This document shows, in pieces, positions 1 through 7,880 of a stretch of 64,000 bases of DNA; the stretch's first letter is position 1, and each line of letters opens with the position of its first letter. A model generated the notes under the pieces. It saw nothing but the letters and a program-made list of their open reading frames with translations, did not search any database and was not told where the DNA came from. The translations under genes were made by a program, and so were the position numbers. Source of the stretch: CAXTSE01 sp035554115. Lineage in GTDB: Bacteria > Actinomycetota > Actinomycetes > Actinomycetales > Microbacteriaceae. The stretch spans positions 62,001-126,000 of the forward strand of contig DATMIW010000029.1 in assembly GCA_035554115.1 (NCBI GenBank), written 5' to 3'.

Positions 1-981
1 GGCTGCACGGTTGTGCTCAAGCCCGCCGAGTTCACCCCGCTCTCGGCGAGCCTGTGGGCGGATATCTTCCGCGAAGCCGGTGTTCCCAACGGCGTCTTCA
101 ACCTCGTCAACGGGCTGGGTGAAGCTGCGGGAGATGCCCTCGTCAAGCACACGGACGTTCAGCTGATCTCGTTCACCGGCGAAAGCTCGACCGGTCAGAC
201 GATCTTTGCCAACTGTGCGCCGACGCTGAAAGGCATGTCGATGGAGCTCGGCGGAAAGTCGCCGGCCGTCGTCTTTGCCGACGCCGACCTGGATGCAGCG
301 ATCGACTCCACGGTTTTCGGAGTCTTCTCGCTCAACGGGGAACGCTGCACGGCCGGAAGCCGCATTCTGGTCGAGCGGTCGATCTACGACGAGTTCATCG
401 AGCGCTATGCGGCCCGTGCCAAGAACATCGTTGTCGGCGACCCGCACGACCCGAAGACCGAGGTTGGTGCGCTCGTGCACCCGGAGCACTACGCGAAGGT
501 CATGAGCTACGTCGAGATCGGCAAGACCGAAGGTCGGCTCGTCGCCGGTGGCGGTCGTCCCGAGGGCCTCGAGACGGGCAACTATGTGGCGCCGACCGTC
601 TTCGTCGACGTGAAGCCGGATGCGCGGATCTTCCAGGAGGAGATCTTCGGCCCGGTTGTGGCGATCACCCCGTTCGACACCGATGAAGAAGCTCTCGAGC
701 TCGCGAACGGCGTTCGCTACGGGCTCGCGGCCTACATCTGGACCTCGAACCTCAAGCGGGCTCACAACTTCGCCCACAATGTCGACGCCGGAATGGTGTG
801 GCTCAACTCGCACAATGTGCGTGACCTCCGCACCCCCTTCGGTGGCGTGAAGGCCTCGGGTCTCGGCCACGAAGGTGGATATCGTTCGCTCGATTTCTAC
901 TCTGACCAGCAGGCTGTGCACATCACTTTGGGCACCGTCCACACCCCCAAGTTCGGCGCTGGCGCGTCGACCGCACACTAA
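1..981 (+). CDS. hpaE: 5-carboxymethyl-2-hydroxymuconate semialdehyde dehydrogenase, 3' part
   Basis: NAD-dependent aldehyde dehydrogenase. The reading frame is already open at base 1, so the N-terminal third, including the nucleotide-binding start, lies outside the window; about 326 of roughly 490 residues are present. The general-base Glu is seen in MELGGK (bases 244-246) and the catalytic Cys in GERCTAG (346-348), followed by the usual EEIFGPV and PFGGVK motifs. In 4-hydroxyphenylacetate/homoprotocatechuate breakdown this enzyme oxidises the ring-cleavage semialdehyde. The specific name rests on the ring-cleaving dioxygenase starting 18 bases downstream; alone it could be another ALDH family member. 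Confidence 0.85.
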   Translation, partial: GCTVVLKPAEFTPLSASLWADIFREAGVPNGVFNLVNGLGEAAGDALVKHTDVQLISFTGESSTGQTIFANCAPTLKGMSMELGGKSPAVVFADADLDAAIDSTVFGVFSLNGERCTAGSRILVERSIYDEFIERYAARAKNIVVGDPHDPKTEVGALVHPEHYAKVMSYVEIGKTEGRLVAGGGRPEGLETGNYVAPTVFVDVKPDARIFQEEIFGPVVAITPFDTDEEALELANGVRYGLAAYIWTSNLKRAHNFAHNVDAGMVWLNSHNVRDLRTPFGGVKASGLGHEGGYRSLDFYSDQQAVHITLGTVHTPKFGAGASTAH

Positions 982-999
982 CTACTGACAGGACACGAC

Positions 1000-2133
1000 A
1001 TGAGCGATCGAATTCTTACCTCATCGGGTTTCTACGTCTCGCAAGAGGCGCAGATTTTCGCCAAAAACCCCATCCCCACCCCCAAGGCGGCGCCGCCGGA
1101 CATTGTGCGATGCGCCTATATCGAGCTGATCGTCACCGATCTCGCCGCATCGCGCGCGTTCTACGTCGACGCCCTGGGCCTCACGGTCACAGAAGAGGAC
1201 GACGAAGCGATCTACCTCCGTTCGATCGAGGAGTTCATTCACCACAACCTCGTGCTTCGGAAGGGACCGATCGCCGCAGCGGCAGCTTTCGCCTACCGCG
1301 TGCGGACTCCGGAAGACCTCGATAAGGCCGTCGCGTTCTACACCGAGCTCGGCTGCCGCGTGGAGCGTCGTCCCGACGGCTTCGTCAAGGGCATCGGCGA
1401 CGCGGTTCGCGTCGAAGACCCGCTGGGATTCCCCTATGAGTTCTTCTACGAGACCACCCACGTGGAGCGTCTCGCCTGGCGATACGACCTGTACACGCCT
1501 GGCGCGCTCGTCCGCCTGGATCACTTCAACCAGGTGACTCCTGACGTCCCGCGTGCCGTCCGTCACTACCAGGACCTCGGGTTCCGGGTGACAGAAGACA
1601 TCCAGGACGATGAAGGCACCGTCTACGCAGCATGGATGCGTCGCAAGCCGAGTGTTCACGACACCGCAACAACGGGTGGTGATGGCCCGCGTCTACACCA
1701 CGTCGCGTTCTCGACCCATGAAAAGCACAACATCCTGGCCATTTGCGACAAGCTCGGCGCCCTTCGCCTGACCGACTCCATCGAGCGTGGGCCGGGTCGT
1801 CACGGCGTTTCGAACGCGTTCTACCTGTACCTGCGCGATCCCGACGGCCACCGTGTCGAGATCTACACGCAGGACTACTACACCGGCGATCCGGACAACC
1901 CCGTGGTCACCTGGGATGTTCACGACAACCAGCGCCGTGACTGGTGGGGTGCTCCGGTAGTCGTCAGCTGGTACCGCGAGGCCTCACTCGTGCTCGACCT
2001 GGATGGGAACCCCCAGCCGGTCATCGTGCGCACGGACAACAGCGAAGAGGCCGTGACTGTCGGAGCGGACGGCTTCTCGTACACTCGAAAGGACGACACC
2101 GAGCAGGGCTTCAAGCTCGGTTCCTCACTCTAA
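1000..2133 (+). CDS. hpaD: 3,4-dihydroxyphenylacetate 2,3-dioxygenase
   Basis: Extradiol ring-cleaving dioxygenase of the vicinal-oxygen-chelate type (377 aa), opening homoprotocatechuate. The order of domains is like the Brevibacterium/Arthrobacter enzymes: two VOC repeats, with metal ligands in the second. I read the 2-His-1-Glu triad as H175 (LDHFN), H234 (LHHVAF) and E287 (HRVEIYT); their spacing matches the H155/H214/E267 triad known for the Brevibacterium enzyme with a constant offset of 20. Metal may be Fe(II) or Mn(II). It sits between two aldehyde dehydrogenases in the same direction with gaps of 18 and 27 bases, so it is mid-operon. Confidence 0.93.
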   Translation: MSDRILTSSGFYVSQEAQIFAKNPIPTPKAAPPDIVRCAYIELIVTDLAASRAFYVDALGLTVTEEDDEAIYLRSIEEFIHHNLVLRKGPIAAAAAFAYRVRTPEDLDKAVAFYTELGCRVERRPDGFVKGIGDAVRVEDPLGFPYEFFYETTHVERLAWRYDLYTPGALVRLDHFNQVTPDVPRAVRHYQDLGFRVTEDIQDDEGTVYAAWMRRKPSVHDTATTGGDGPRLHHVAFSTHEKHNILAICDKLGALRLTDSIERGPGRHGVSNAFYLYLRDPDGHRVEIYTQDYYTGDPDNPVVTWDVHDNQRRDWWGAPVVVSWYREASLVLDLDGNPQPVIVRTDNSEEAVTVGADGFSYTRKDDTEQGFKLGSSL

Positions 2134-2160
2134 TCTCGCTCGATCTCACATAGGAGAAGC

Positions 2161-3630
2161 ATGACCTCGGAGAAAGACCTTCTCGCCGGTGTTCCGCACC
2201 AGTTGTTCATCGGTGGAGATTGGGTGGATGCGGCATCCGGGGCCACTTTGGACGTCTTCGACCCCGCAACCGGCTCCGTCATCGCGACGATTGCCGATGC
2301 CGGGGTCGAGGACGGCATCCGTGCCCTCGACGCGGCCGTGGCCGTGCAAGAGGAGTGGGCGGCCACGGCTCCCCGCGTGCGCGGAGAGATTCTCCGAGGG
2401 GCATTTGACCTTCTGCAGCAGCGCAAAGAAGACGCCGCTCTGCTGATGACCCTGGAGATGGGCAAACCTCTTTCCGAAGCCCGCGGTGAGGTTGCCTATG
2501 GGGGAGAGTTCCTCCGGTGGTTCAGTGAAGAAGCGGTGCGAATTTCGGGCCGATACGGGGTGAATCCCGAAGGCACAGGCCGAATGATCGTCACGCAGCG
2601 ACCGGTGGGCCCGGCTTTTCTCGTTACGCCGTGGAATTTCCCCCTGGCCATGGGCACGCGCAAGCTGGGCCCGGCCCTCGCTGCCGGCTGCACGGCGATC
2701 GTGAAACCGGCCGCTTTGACGCCGCTCACGACACTGTTCCTTGTTGCGCTTCTGGAGGAGGCGGGGCTGCCCAAGGGCGTGGTCAACGTGATCACGACCT
2801 CGACAAGCGCGAAAGTGTCGGCGCCGATTGTCGCCGACCCGCGTCTGCGCAAGCTGTCATTCACGGGATCGACGCCCGTAGGAATCAGCCTGATGAAGCA
2901 GGCGGCCGACAATGTCTTGAAGACATCGATGGAGCTGGGTGGCAACGCCCCGTTCGTGGTCTTCGACGATGCGGACCTCGATCGGGCGGTCGAGGGGGCG
3001 ATGGCCGCCAAGTTCCGCAATATCGGCCAGGCGTGCACGGCAGCCAATCGATTTATTGTTCATGCCTCGGTTGCTGACGAATTCGCTGCGCGGCTTGCCG
3101 AGCGGGTCAAGGCGATGAAGGTCGGCCGGGGCACCGAGGCGGACGTAACCATCGGACCGCTGATCGACAAGAAGGCCGTGGCCAGCGTTTCGGCGCTCGT
3201 CGACGATGCCGTTGGCCGCGGAGCGACAGTGCTTGCGGGAGGCAAGGCCATCGAGGGAGCAGGTTCCTTCTTCGAGCCCACTGTGCTCGACGATGTGCCG
3301 GCGGGCAGCGACATCCTTCGAGAAGAGATCTTCGGCCCGGTCGTCACGATCGTGCGATTCACAGATGAGGCCGATGCAGTAGCGAAGGCGAATGACACCG
3401 AATACGGTCTCGTCGGCTACGTGTTCACCCAGGACCTTGCGCGCGGCCAGCGGATGATCGACGCGATCGACACAGGAATGATGGGGCTCAACACCGGTGT
3501 CGTGTCGAACGCCGCGGCACCTTTCGGAGGGGTCAAGCAGTCCGGTCTGGGTCGCGAAGGCGGACTCGAGGGCATCCACGAGTACATGGAGACCAAGTAC
3601 GTCCTGACTCCGGATCCGTTCACGGTCTAG
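2161..3630 (+). CDS. gabD: succinate-semialdehyde dehydrogenase, NAD(P)+
   Basis: 489-aa aldehyde dehydrogenase with the full-length fold. The Glu/Cys pair is E258 (MELGGN) and C292 (GQACTA), and the C-terminus has PFGGVKQSG. The GabD-type reading (succinate semialdehyde to succinate) fits its place as third gene of the hpa operon, since meta-cleavage of homoprotocatechuate ends in pyruvate plus succinate semialdehyde. It starts at ATG 2161 behind AGGAGA. The next gene is on the other strand, so this is the 3' end of the operon. The substrate is inferred from family and context. Confidence 0.85.
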   Translation: MTSEKDLLAGVPHQLFIGGDWVDAASGATLDVFDPATGSVIATIADAGVEDGIRALDAAVAVQEEWAATAPRVRGEILRGAFDLLQQRKEDAALLMTLEMGKPLSEARGEVAYGGEFLRWFSEEAVRISGRYGVNPEGTGRMIVTQRPVGPAFLVTPWNFPLAMGTRKLGPALAAGCTAIVKPAALTPLTTLFLVALLEEAGLPKGVVNVITTSTSAKVSAPIVADPRLRKLSFTGSTPVGISLMKQAADNVLKTSMELGGNAPFVVFDDADLDRAVEGAMAAKFRNIGQACTAANRFIVHASVADEFAARLAERVKAMKVGRGTEADVTIGPLIDKKAVASVSALVDDAVGRGATVLAGGKAIEGAGSFFEPTVLDDVPAGSDILREEIFGPVVTIVRFTDEADAVAKANDTEYGLVGYVFTQDLARGQRMIDAIDTGMMGLNTGVVSNAAAPFGGVKQSGLGREGGLEGIHEYMETKYVLTPDPFTV

Positions 3631-3662
3631 CCGCGTCCCACCTCGTCGCCGAGAGCACTAGC

Positions 3663-4148
3663 TCAGGCCGCATCCTCCACGAGTTTGGCGAGCTGACGGG
3701 TGACGGTTCCCCAGCCGTCGTGAAACCCGAGTTCTTCATGGCGCGCGCGGTCGTCGGGGGAGCGATGAAGGGCTGTGGCGGTGTAGAGCGTGCCCTCCGG
3801 GTGGTCGGCCATGGTGATCCGGACCGTGACGAAGGACTGTTCTGAGGGGCGCCATCCGCCGACGAGGGCATCGGTGAACATGATCTTCTCAAGCTCATCG
3901 ACGACGAGAAAGCAGCCTGTCATGTGGGGTGCAAAGGGGGCGCCATCGATTGAGATTTCGGTCCGGAAGGCGCCGCCGGGTCGGAGGTCCATGTCGCCTA
4001 CGCGACAGACTTCAGGAGCCGGTACCCACCACTTTTCAAAGCTTGAGGGCGTGCTCCACGCCTCCCACACTCGGGTCCGCGGTGCACGGATGACCCGGGT
4101 CACGCGCAGGTCTAATTGCGGGTCGAACGGATCTTCCGATGAGGTCAT
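3663..4148 (-). CDS. SRPBCC (AHSA1-like) domain protein
   Basis: 161-aa protein of the START/AHSA1 ligand-pocket family: an opening VTRVIRAPR strand, then W-(x)n-W-W (SFEKWWVP), then a Gly-rich turn and a long C-terminal helix ending QLAKLVEDAA. Such proteins bind small hydrophobic ligands; the ligand here is unknown. Its start overlaps the stop of the ArsR gene by 4 bases (ATGA), so the two are translationally coupled. ArsR-SRPBCC pairs are a recurring actinobacterial arrangement, so this product is probably controlled by that repressor. Confidence 0.85.
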   Translation of the reverse strand: MTSSEDPFDPQLDLRVTRVIRAPRTRVWEAWSTPSSFEKWWVPAPEVCRVGDMDLRPGGAFRTEISIDGAPFAPHMTGCFLVVDELEKIMFTDALVGGWRPSEQSFVTVRITMADHPEGTLYTATALHRSPDDRARHEELGFHDGWGTVTRQLAKLVEDAA

Positions 4149-4489
4149 GAGGGGTCTCCTGCGCCGTGAGTGGAGGTGACAAACTCCTCAAGTCGATCGG
4201 TGCGTTCCTCCCATTGGACTCGCTGCTCGACGAGCCACGACTCGACTTCGGCAAACCGTCGCCGATCTAGTGCGCAAGTTCGCACGCGCCCGATTTTCCG
4301 CGTGGCGATCAATCCTGAGCTTTCCAGCGCACGGATGTGCTTCATGAATGAGGGAAGCGCCATATTGAAGGGCGCGGCCAGCTCACTCACGCTGGCGGGC
4401 CCACGTCCGAGACGACGAACCACGGCCCGCCGAGTTGGGTCGGCGAGCGCGTGGAACGTCGAATCGAGAGCTGCATCATGCTGAGCCAT
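4145..4489 (-). CDS. ArsR-family transcriptional regulator
   Basis: 114-aa winged-helix repressor. The start FHALADPTRRAVVRRL and the recognition helix region around SVSELAAPFNMALPSFMKH are typical of ArsR regulators. No Cys-rich metal site (CxC) is visible, so it is probably not a metal sensor, in line with ArsR proteins paired with SRPBCC partners. It is first in a two-gene operon. An inverted repeat, TAAGTTAT-N8-ATAACTTA, begins 6 bases upstream of the start codon and is the obvious candidate for autoregulation. Confidence 0.9.
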   Translation of the reverse strand: MAQHDAALDSTFHALADPTRRAVVRRLGRGPASVSELAAPFNMALPSFMKHIRALESSGLIATRKIGRVRTCALDRRRFAEVESWLVEQRVQWEERTDRLEEFVTSTHGAGDPS

Positions 4490-4494
4490 ATGGA

Positions 4495-4518
4495 TAAGTT
4501 ATATGGCTCTATAACTTA
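4495..4518 (-). promoter_or_regulatory. candidate ArsR operator
   Basis: Perfect 8-base inverted repeat TAAGTTAT / ATAACTTA separated by 8 bases, just upstream of the arsR-like start. The AT-rich block stands out against its GC-rich surroundings and probably also holds the -10 region. The repressor assignment is an inference from position. Confidence 0.55.
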
Positions 4519-4553
4519 GTGCAATAGCTAAGTGATGATGCGCTTCTTGTTGC

Positions 4554-4715
4554 TCAGGCCACCGGTGCCGTGGTCGATACCGTCGCGCGGATCGTAGTCT
4601 GCGCGTGCGGAGGAAGGAACGGGTTCGAGGCGCCTCGGTCTGGGGTGCCCCCGACCAGCTCCACCTCGGTGCCGTCGATCGCCTCGGCCTGGTCCAAGCG
4701 GACGAGCGAACTTGG
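4554..4715 (-). pseudogene. 3' remnant of an unidentified coding sequence
   Basis: The 375-base gap between arsR and the next TetR gene contains no intact gene. On the minus strand, one frame ending in TGA at 4554 has strongly G/C third positions for over 40 codons (reading ..RLDQAEAIDGTEVELVGG.. then ..TTIRATVSTTAPVA), as in real genes here, but upstream of about 4715 this bias fades and there is no start with a ribosome site. I read it as the C-terminal fragment of a decayed gene; the family is not recognised. Chance cannot be excluded. Confidence 0.3.
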
Positions 4716-4767
4716 TGAAATAACGGTGGAATTTTGTGTGCGCCATGGGACTCCGTTGTCTGCAGCT

Positions 4768-4801
4768 AAAATACGAACGCAACATTGCGTTTCCGTATTT
4801 T
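4768..4801. promoter_or_regulatory. candidate TetR operator
   Basis: Near-perfect inverted repeat: AAAATACG-AACGCAA, a two-base centre, then TTGCGTTT-CCGTATTTT. It lies 64 bases upstream of the TetR gene at 4865 and has the form of a TetR-family operator. Autoregulation of that gene is inferred from position only. Confidence 0.5.
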
Positions 4802-4864
4802 GGCGACGTCACTACAGCGATCGTGGCCATGTCAAACGCCTAGGGCTCGCATAGGATCGGGTCC

Positions 4865-5512
4865 GTGAAGAGGCCCACCCGCGTTGCATTGCCGCAGCAG
4901 GAACGCAGTAAAGAGTCCCTCGAGCGGGTTATGCAGGCCGGACTCGAAATCCTCGCCGAGGGAGGCTGGCAAGAATTTACAATGGCGCGGGTGTGTGAGC
5001 GCGCGGGTGTCTCGGTGGGCATGGTGTACCGACGTTTTCACGGGCGCGAAGATCTGCTTCTCGCGCTGCAGAACCGGTGGATAGGTGCTGCGGCATCCGG
5101 TGTTGATGCTCTCCGTGCCGAGACCACGGATTGGACGACACTGGATGCGCGCGCCGCTCTACGGCACTGCATCGTCGCCTTCATCAATGTCTTGAGGCTC
5201 GAAGAGGATCGCACCCGAGTGCTGGGTGTCCAATCAGCCATCGACGGGGAAATGCTCGCAGGTCTCCGTGAGTCGAGTCACCAATACGCGGATTGGTTCC
5301 GCAATGTGCTTCTGCGATATGCCGACGAGATCACCGCAGAAGACCCCGCAGACGCAATTGATTTCGCCTTTCGCGCCGTTTTCGACATGACCATTCGCAG
5401 AATCACTCACGGCGACGACTACACAACAGGACGGACAGTCGGGGACTGGGACGCGTTCGCCGACCGACTTACCGAGCTGTGCGCTGCCTATCTGTTCTTG
5501 CCGAGCAGATGA
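4865..5512 (+). CDS. TetR-family transcriptional regulator
   Basis: 215-aa regulator. The N-terminal helix-turn-helix spans about residues 20-65 (AGLEILAEGGW, then RVCERAGVSVGMVYRRF, then GREDLL). The C-terminal ligand domain is not assignable. The start is GTG 4865. Its stop overlaps the start of the next gene (ATGA), so the two are coupled. A strong inverted repeat at 4768-4801 is a candidate operator. What it senses is unknown. Confidence 0.88.
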   Translation: MKRPTRVALPQQERSKESLERVMQAGLEILAEGGWQEFTMARVCERAGVSVGMVYRRFHGREDLLLALQNRWIGAAASGVDALRAETTDWTTLDARAALRHCIVAFINVLRLEEDRTRVLGVQSAIDGEMLAGLRESSHQYADWFRNVLLRYADEITAEDPADAIDFAFRAVFDMTIRRITHGDDYTTGRTVGDWDAFADRLTELCAAYLFLPSR

Positions 5513-5859
5513 CAGGAGAATGGATCGCTCACCGTCGCGGTGTCGATTCTGAGGTTCTCGGGTGGATGAAGCCTGTCGGCGAGGGATTTGTCGCCGTCGA
5601 CCTCCTGGGGCGTGAGCGCACCGGGGTCATCGAGTGGCTCGCCGCAGAGGCAGCGCTCGACGAGCTCGGGATTGGGTACCTGGCGGATCCCTACGAGTTG
5701 CGGCTTGTAACAGGTGAATGGCTGCGGGTGCGTATCGCCGAGGTCTCCATGCGCGAGATTCGGGTTAAGAAGGATGACTACGGCGATATGACCGCGCCAC
5801 AGATTTTCTACACGCTTCCGTTCCCCGCGCCCGAGACGCTGCGTTTCCTACAGAAATAG
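5509..5859 (+). CDS. conserved hypothetical protein coupled to TetR
   Basis: 116 aa from ATG 5509, which overlaps the TetR stop by four bases. A longer frame from 5479 exists but would begin inside the TetR gene without a ribosome site. No known domain is recognised: it is acidic to neutral, has no membrane segment or signal peptide, and ends in an aromatic, Pro-rich stretch (QIFYTLPFPAPETLRFL). Coupled translation suggests it works with the regulator or the same process, but no function can be given. Confidence 0.7.
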   Translation: MTGEWIAHRRGVDSEVLGWMKPVGEGFVAVDLLGRERTGVIEWLAAEAALDELGIGYLADPYELRLVTGEWLRVRIAEVSMREIRVKKDDYGDMTAPQIFYTLPFPAPETLRFLQK

Positions 5860-5873
5860 CTCGTGGCCTTTCC

Positions 5874-6437
5874 CTAGCTCGGATGCTTTCGGAGAAAATC
5901 GCCGATCGCGTCGAGGGCGGCCCGAATCTCCTCCGGTGTTGCGACGCTGATCTGCTGCAAAATCAGGCCGTCCATAAGGGCGAATAGTGCGCGCGCGAAC
6001 GGCTCTGTGTCGGGCAGCTTGTGCGCGCGGAGCGACTGTCGCATCCGGTCGATGCAGGCGTCATAGAGTGCCGCGACGGTGGCGGCGATCTCCGCGTTGT
6101 GGCGGCCCGCGAGCACCATCTGGTACTGGAAAGCCTGGACTTCTGCGTACCGAGTTGTCGCCTCCACATGTGCCTGCCGTCCCGTGGGCTCGAGAATCAG
6201 CTCGATCGACACGTCGACGAGCTCAAGCTGTTCTGCGAGAGCTGCTTCTGTGGCGGCGATGAGTAGCGCATCCCGCGATCCGAAGTAGTGCGTGATCAAG
6301 GTGTTGTTGACTCCCGCGCGCTCGGCGATGCGTCGCACCGTTGCCGTCGCCAGCCCGGATTCACCCACAACACCGATCGCTGCCTGGATGAGCGACTCGC
6401 GCCCACCGCCACGTGCTGGCCGAGCGGTGTTAGACAC
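5874..6437 (-). CDS. TetR-family transcriptional regulator
   Basis: 187 aa from GTG 6437. Helix-turn-helix at about residues 10-55 (AAIGVVGESGLATATVRRI.. ..AGVNNTLITHYFGSRDAL). A longer frame back to 6542 would cover the 3' end of the monooxygenase in another frame, so I prefer the GTG, which overlaps the monooxygenase stop by eight bases. It follows the FMN monooxygenase on the same strand and probably controls it; the ligand is unknown. Confidence 0.85.
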   Translation of the reverse strand: MSNTARPARGGGRESLIQAAIGVVGESGLATATVRRIAERAGVNNTLITHYFGSRDALLIAATEAALAEQLELVDVSIELILEPTGRQAHVEATTRYAEVQAFQYQMVLAGRHNAEIAATVAALYDACIDRMRQSLRAHKLPDTEPFARALFALMDGLILQQISVATPEEIRAALDAIGDFLRKHPS

Positions 6438-7773
6438 GCGGGCCGCGCATACTCTCGCGTAGAGTGGCCCCTTCGACGTAGTCGGTACGGGTCGCTCCGG
6501 CGCGCTGGAGGGCTGGAACCAGTCGTTCCGTGAGGTTGTCAAGGAATAGGGCGTTGTAGTCCCATTCGCGCGAGATCATGATGCCATCGCCGCCGACACC
6601 GGCCATGAACTCGATCATCTGCTCGGCGACCTGCTCGGGTGTGCCACGGAAACCGGCGGGGTTGCGCGGCTTGGTCGCCGCGGTGATCGCCTCCCGCAGT
6701 GTCATGCCGTTCTTGCCGGTCTCGACAAGCATGTCGAACATTGTGCGAATGGCGGCCGTCGGAGGTGGGGTGTCTGCGGGGAACGGTTCGTCCAAGGGGA
6801 ACAGGCTGAGGTCGATCCCGAGGGCTGACGAATACCACTCGAGCTGAGATCCGAACTGGGCCGCGGTAACGGGCAGTGGCTCATTCGGGTCCCAGTCGTC
6901 GGGCAAGAAGGTCACATTGCAGCCGTAGACGACCTTGATGTCGTCGGGATCGCGACCGTGCGCTGCCGCCCGTGCCCGGATGTCATCCCGAAACTCACGA
7001 GCTTCGTCGATGGATCCGGCGGCGATGGAGAACACCATTTCGGCATGCTGCGCGGCGAACTCCCGACCTCGTTCCGACGCCCCGGCCTGAGCGAGATACG
7101 GAACGCCCTGCGGAGAACGCATGACGTTGAGCGGTCCCTTCGACTTATAGAACGGGCCTTCGTGGTTCACGTCATGAACCTTCGAGCCATCAACATAAGT
7201 GTCTGTTTCGAGATCGGCGATGACGGCATCCGGCTCCCACGCGGTCCAAAGCTTGCTTGTGACATCGAGGAAATCATCGGCACGGTCGTAGCGATTCTCG
7301 CGGCCGGGCAGCGCATCCATTCCGAAGTTCAGTGCTGCATCGGATTCGTAGGAGGTGACGATGTTCCAGCCGATGCGACCGTTTGCGATGTTGTCGAGAG
7401 TGCCAAAGGTGCGTGCCAGCTGATACGGGTTGTTGAAGGTCGTGGATGCGGTGCCGATGAGTCCGATATGCCGCGTCTCATAGGCCAGGATCGGCAGCAA
7501 TACCAGCGGATCGTGGGCGGGTGCTGTCGCAGCCCATCGCAAAGCGGGGGCCATCGAGCCGTCGGCGCGACGCTGCACGGCCTGAGTGTCGTGGAAGAAC
7601 ATGAAATCCAGGCATGCGGCCTCAAGTCGTTGCGCGGTCTCGACGAAATAGCGGCCGTTCCACCAATCCCCACCGTGCAGGCGATCGTCGGTGGACAGCC
7701 ACGCGGGCGGAGTGAAGGAGTGGAGGAGGCCGAGGGCAAAGGGGACTACGGAATGACCTTCATTGCTCGTCAT
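6430..7773 (-). CDS. FMN-dependent monooxygenase, NtaA/SnaA/DszA family
   Basis: 447-aa flavin monooxygenase of the bacterial luciferase superfamily, nitrilotriacetate/dibenzothiophene-sulfone branch. Typical features: HGGDWWNGRYFVE near the start, ASTTFNNPYQLARTFGTLD around residues 100-120, GRIGWNIVTS, and SPQGVPYLAQAG. These enzymes use FMNH2 from a separate reductase; no reductase gene lies nearby. The start is ATG 7773 behind AAAAGGC. A TetR gene overlaps its 3' end and an aldehyde dehydrogenase lies upstream on the same strand, suggesting oxidative attack on an organic substrate followed by aldehyde oxidation. The substrate is unknown. Confidence 0.88.
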   Translation of the reverse strand: MTSNEGHSVVPFALGLLHSFTPPAWLSTDDRLHGGDWWNGRYFVETAQRLEAACLDFMFFHDTQAVQRRADGSMAPALRWAATAPAHDPLVLLPILAYETRHIGLIGTASTTFNNPYQLARTFGTLDNIANGRIGWNIVTSYESDAALNFGMDALPGRENRYDRADDFLDVTSKLWTAWEPDAVIADLETDTYVDGSKVHDVNHEGPFYKSKGPLNVMRSPQGVPYLAQAGASERGREFAAQHAEMVFSIAAGSIDEAREFRDDIRARAAAHGRDPDDIKVVYGCNVTFLPDDWDPNEPLPVTAAQFGSQLEWYSSALGIDLSLFPLDEPFPADTPPPTAAIRTMFDMLVETGKNGMTLREAITAATKPRNPAGFRGTPEQVAEQMIEFMAGVGGDGIMISREWDYNALFLDNLTERLVPALQRAGATRTDYVEGATLRESMRGPRV

Positions 7774-7880
7774 GAGGGGTGCCTTTTCGTCGAAGGGCTG
7801 CAATCTGCGATTAGCAGTAACTCTGCAATTGCAGAGTTAGCTCGACTATATCCCCTTGCCGCGACTGACAAAAGAGGCGG

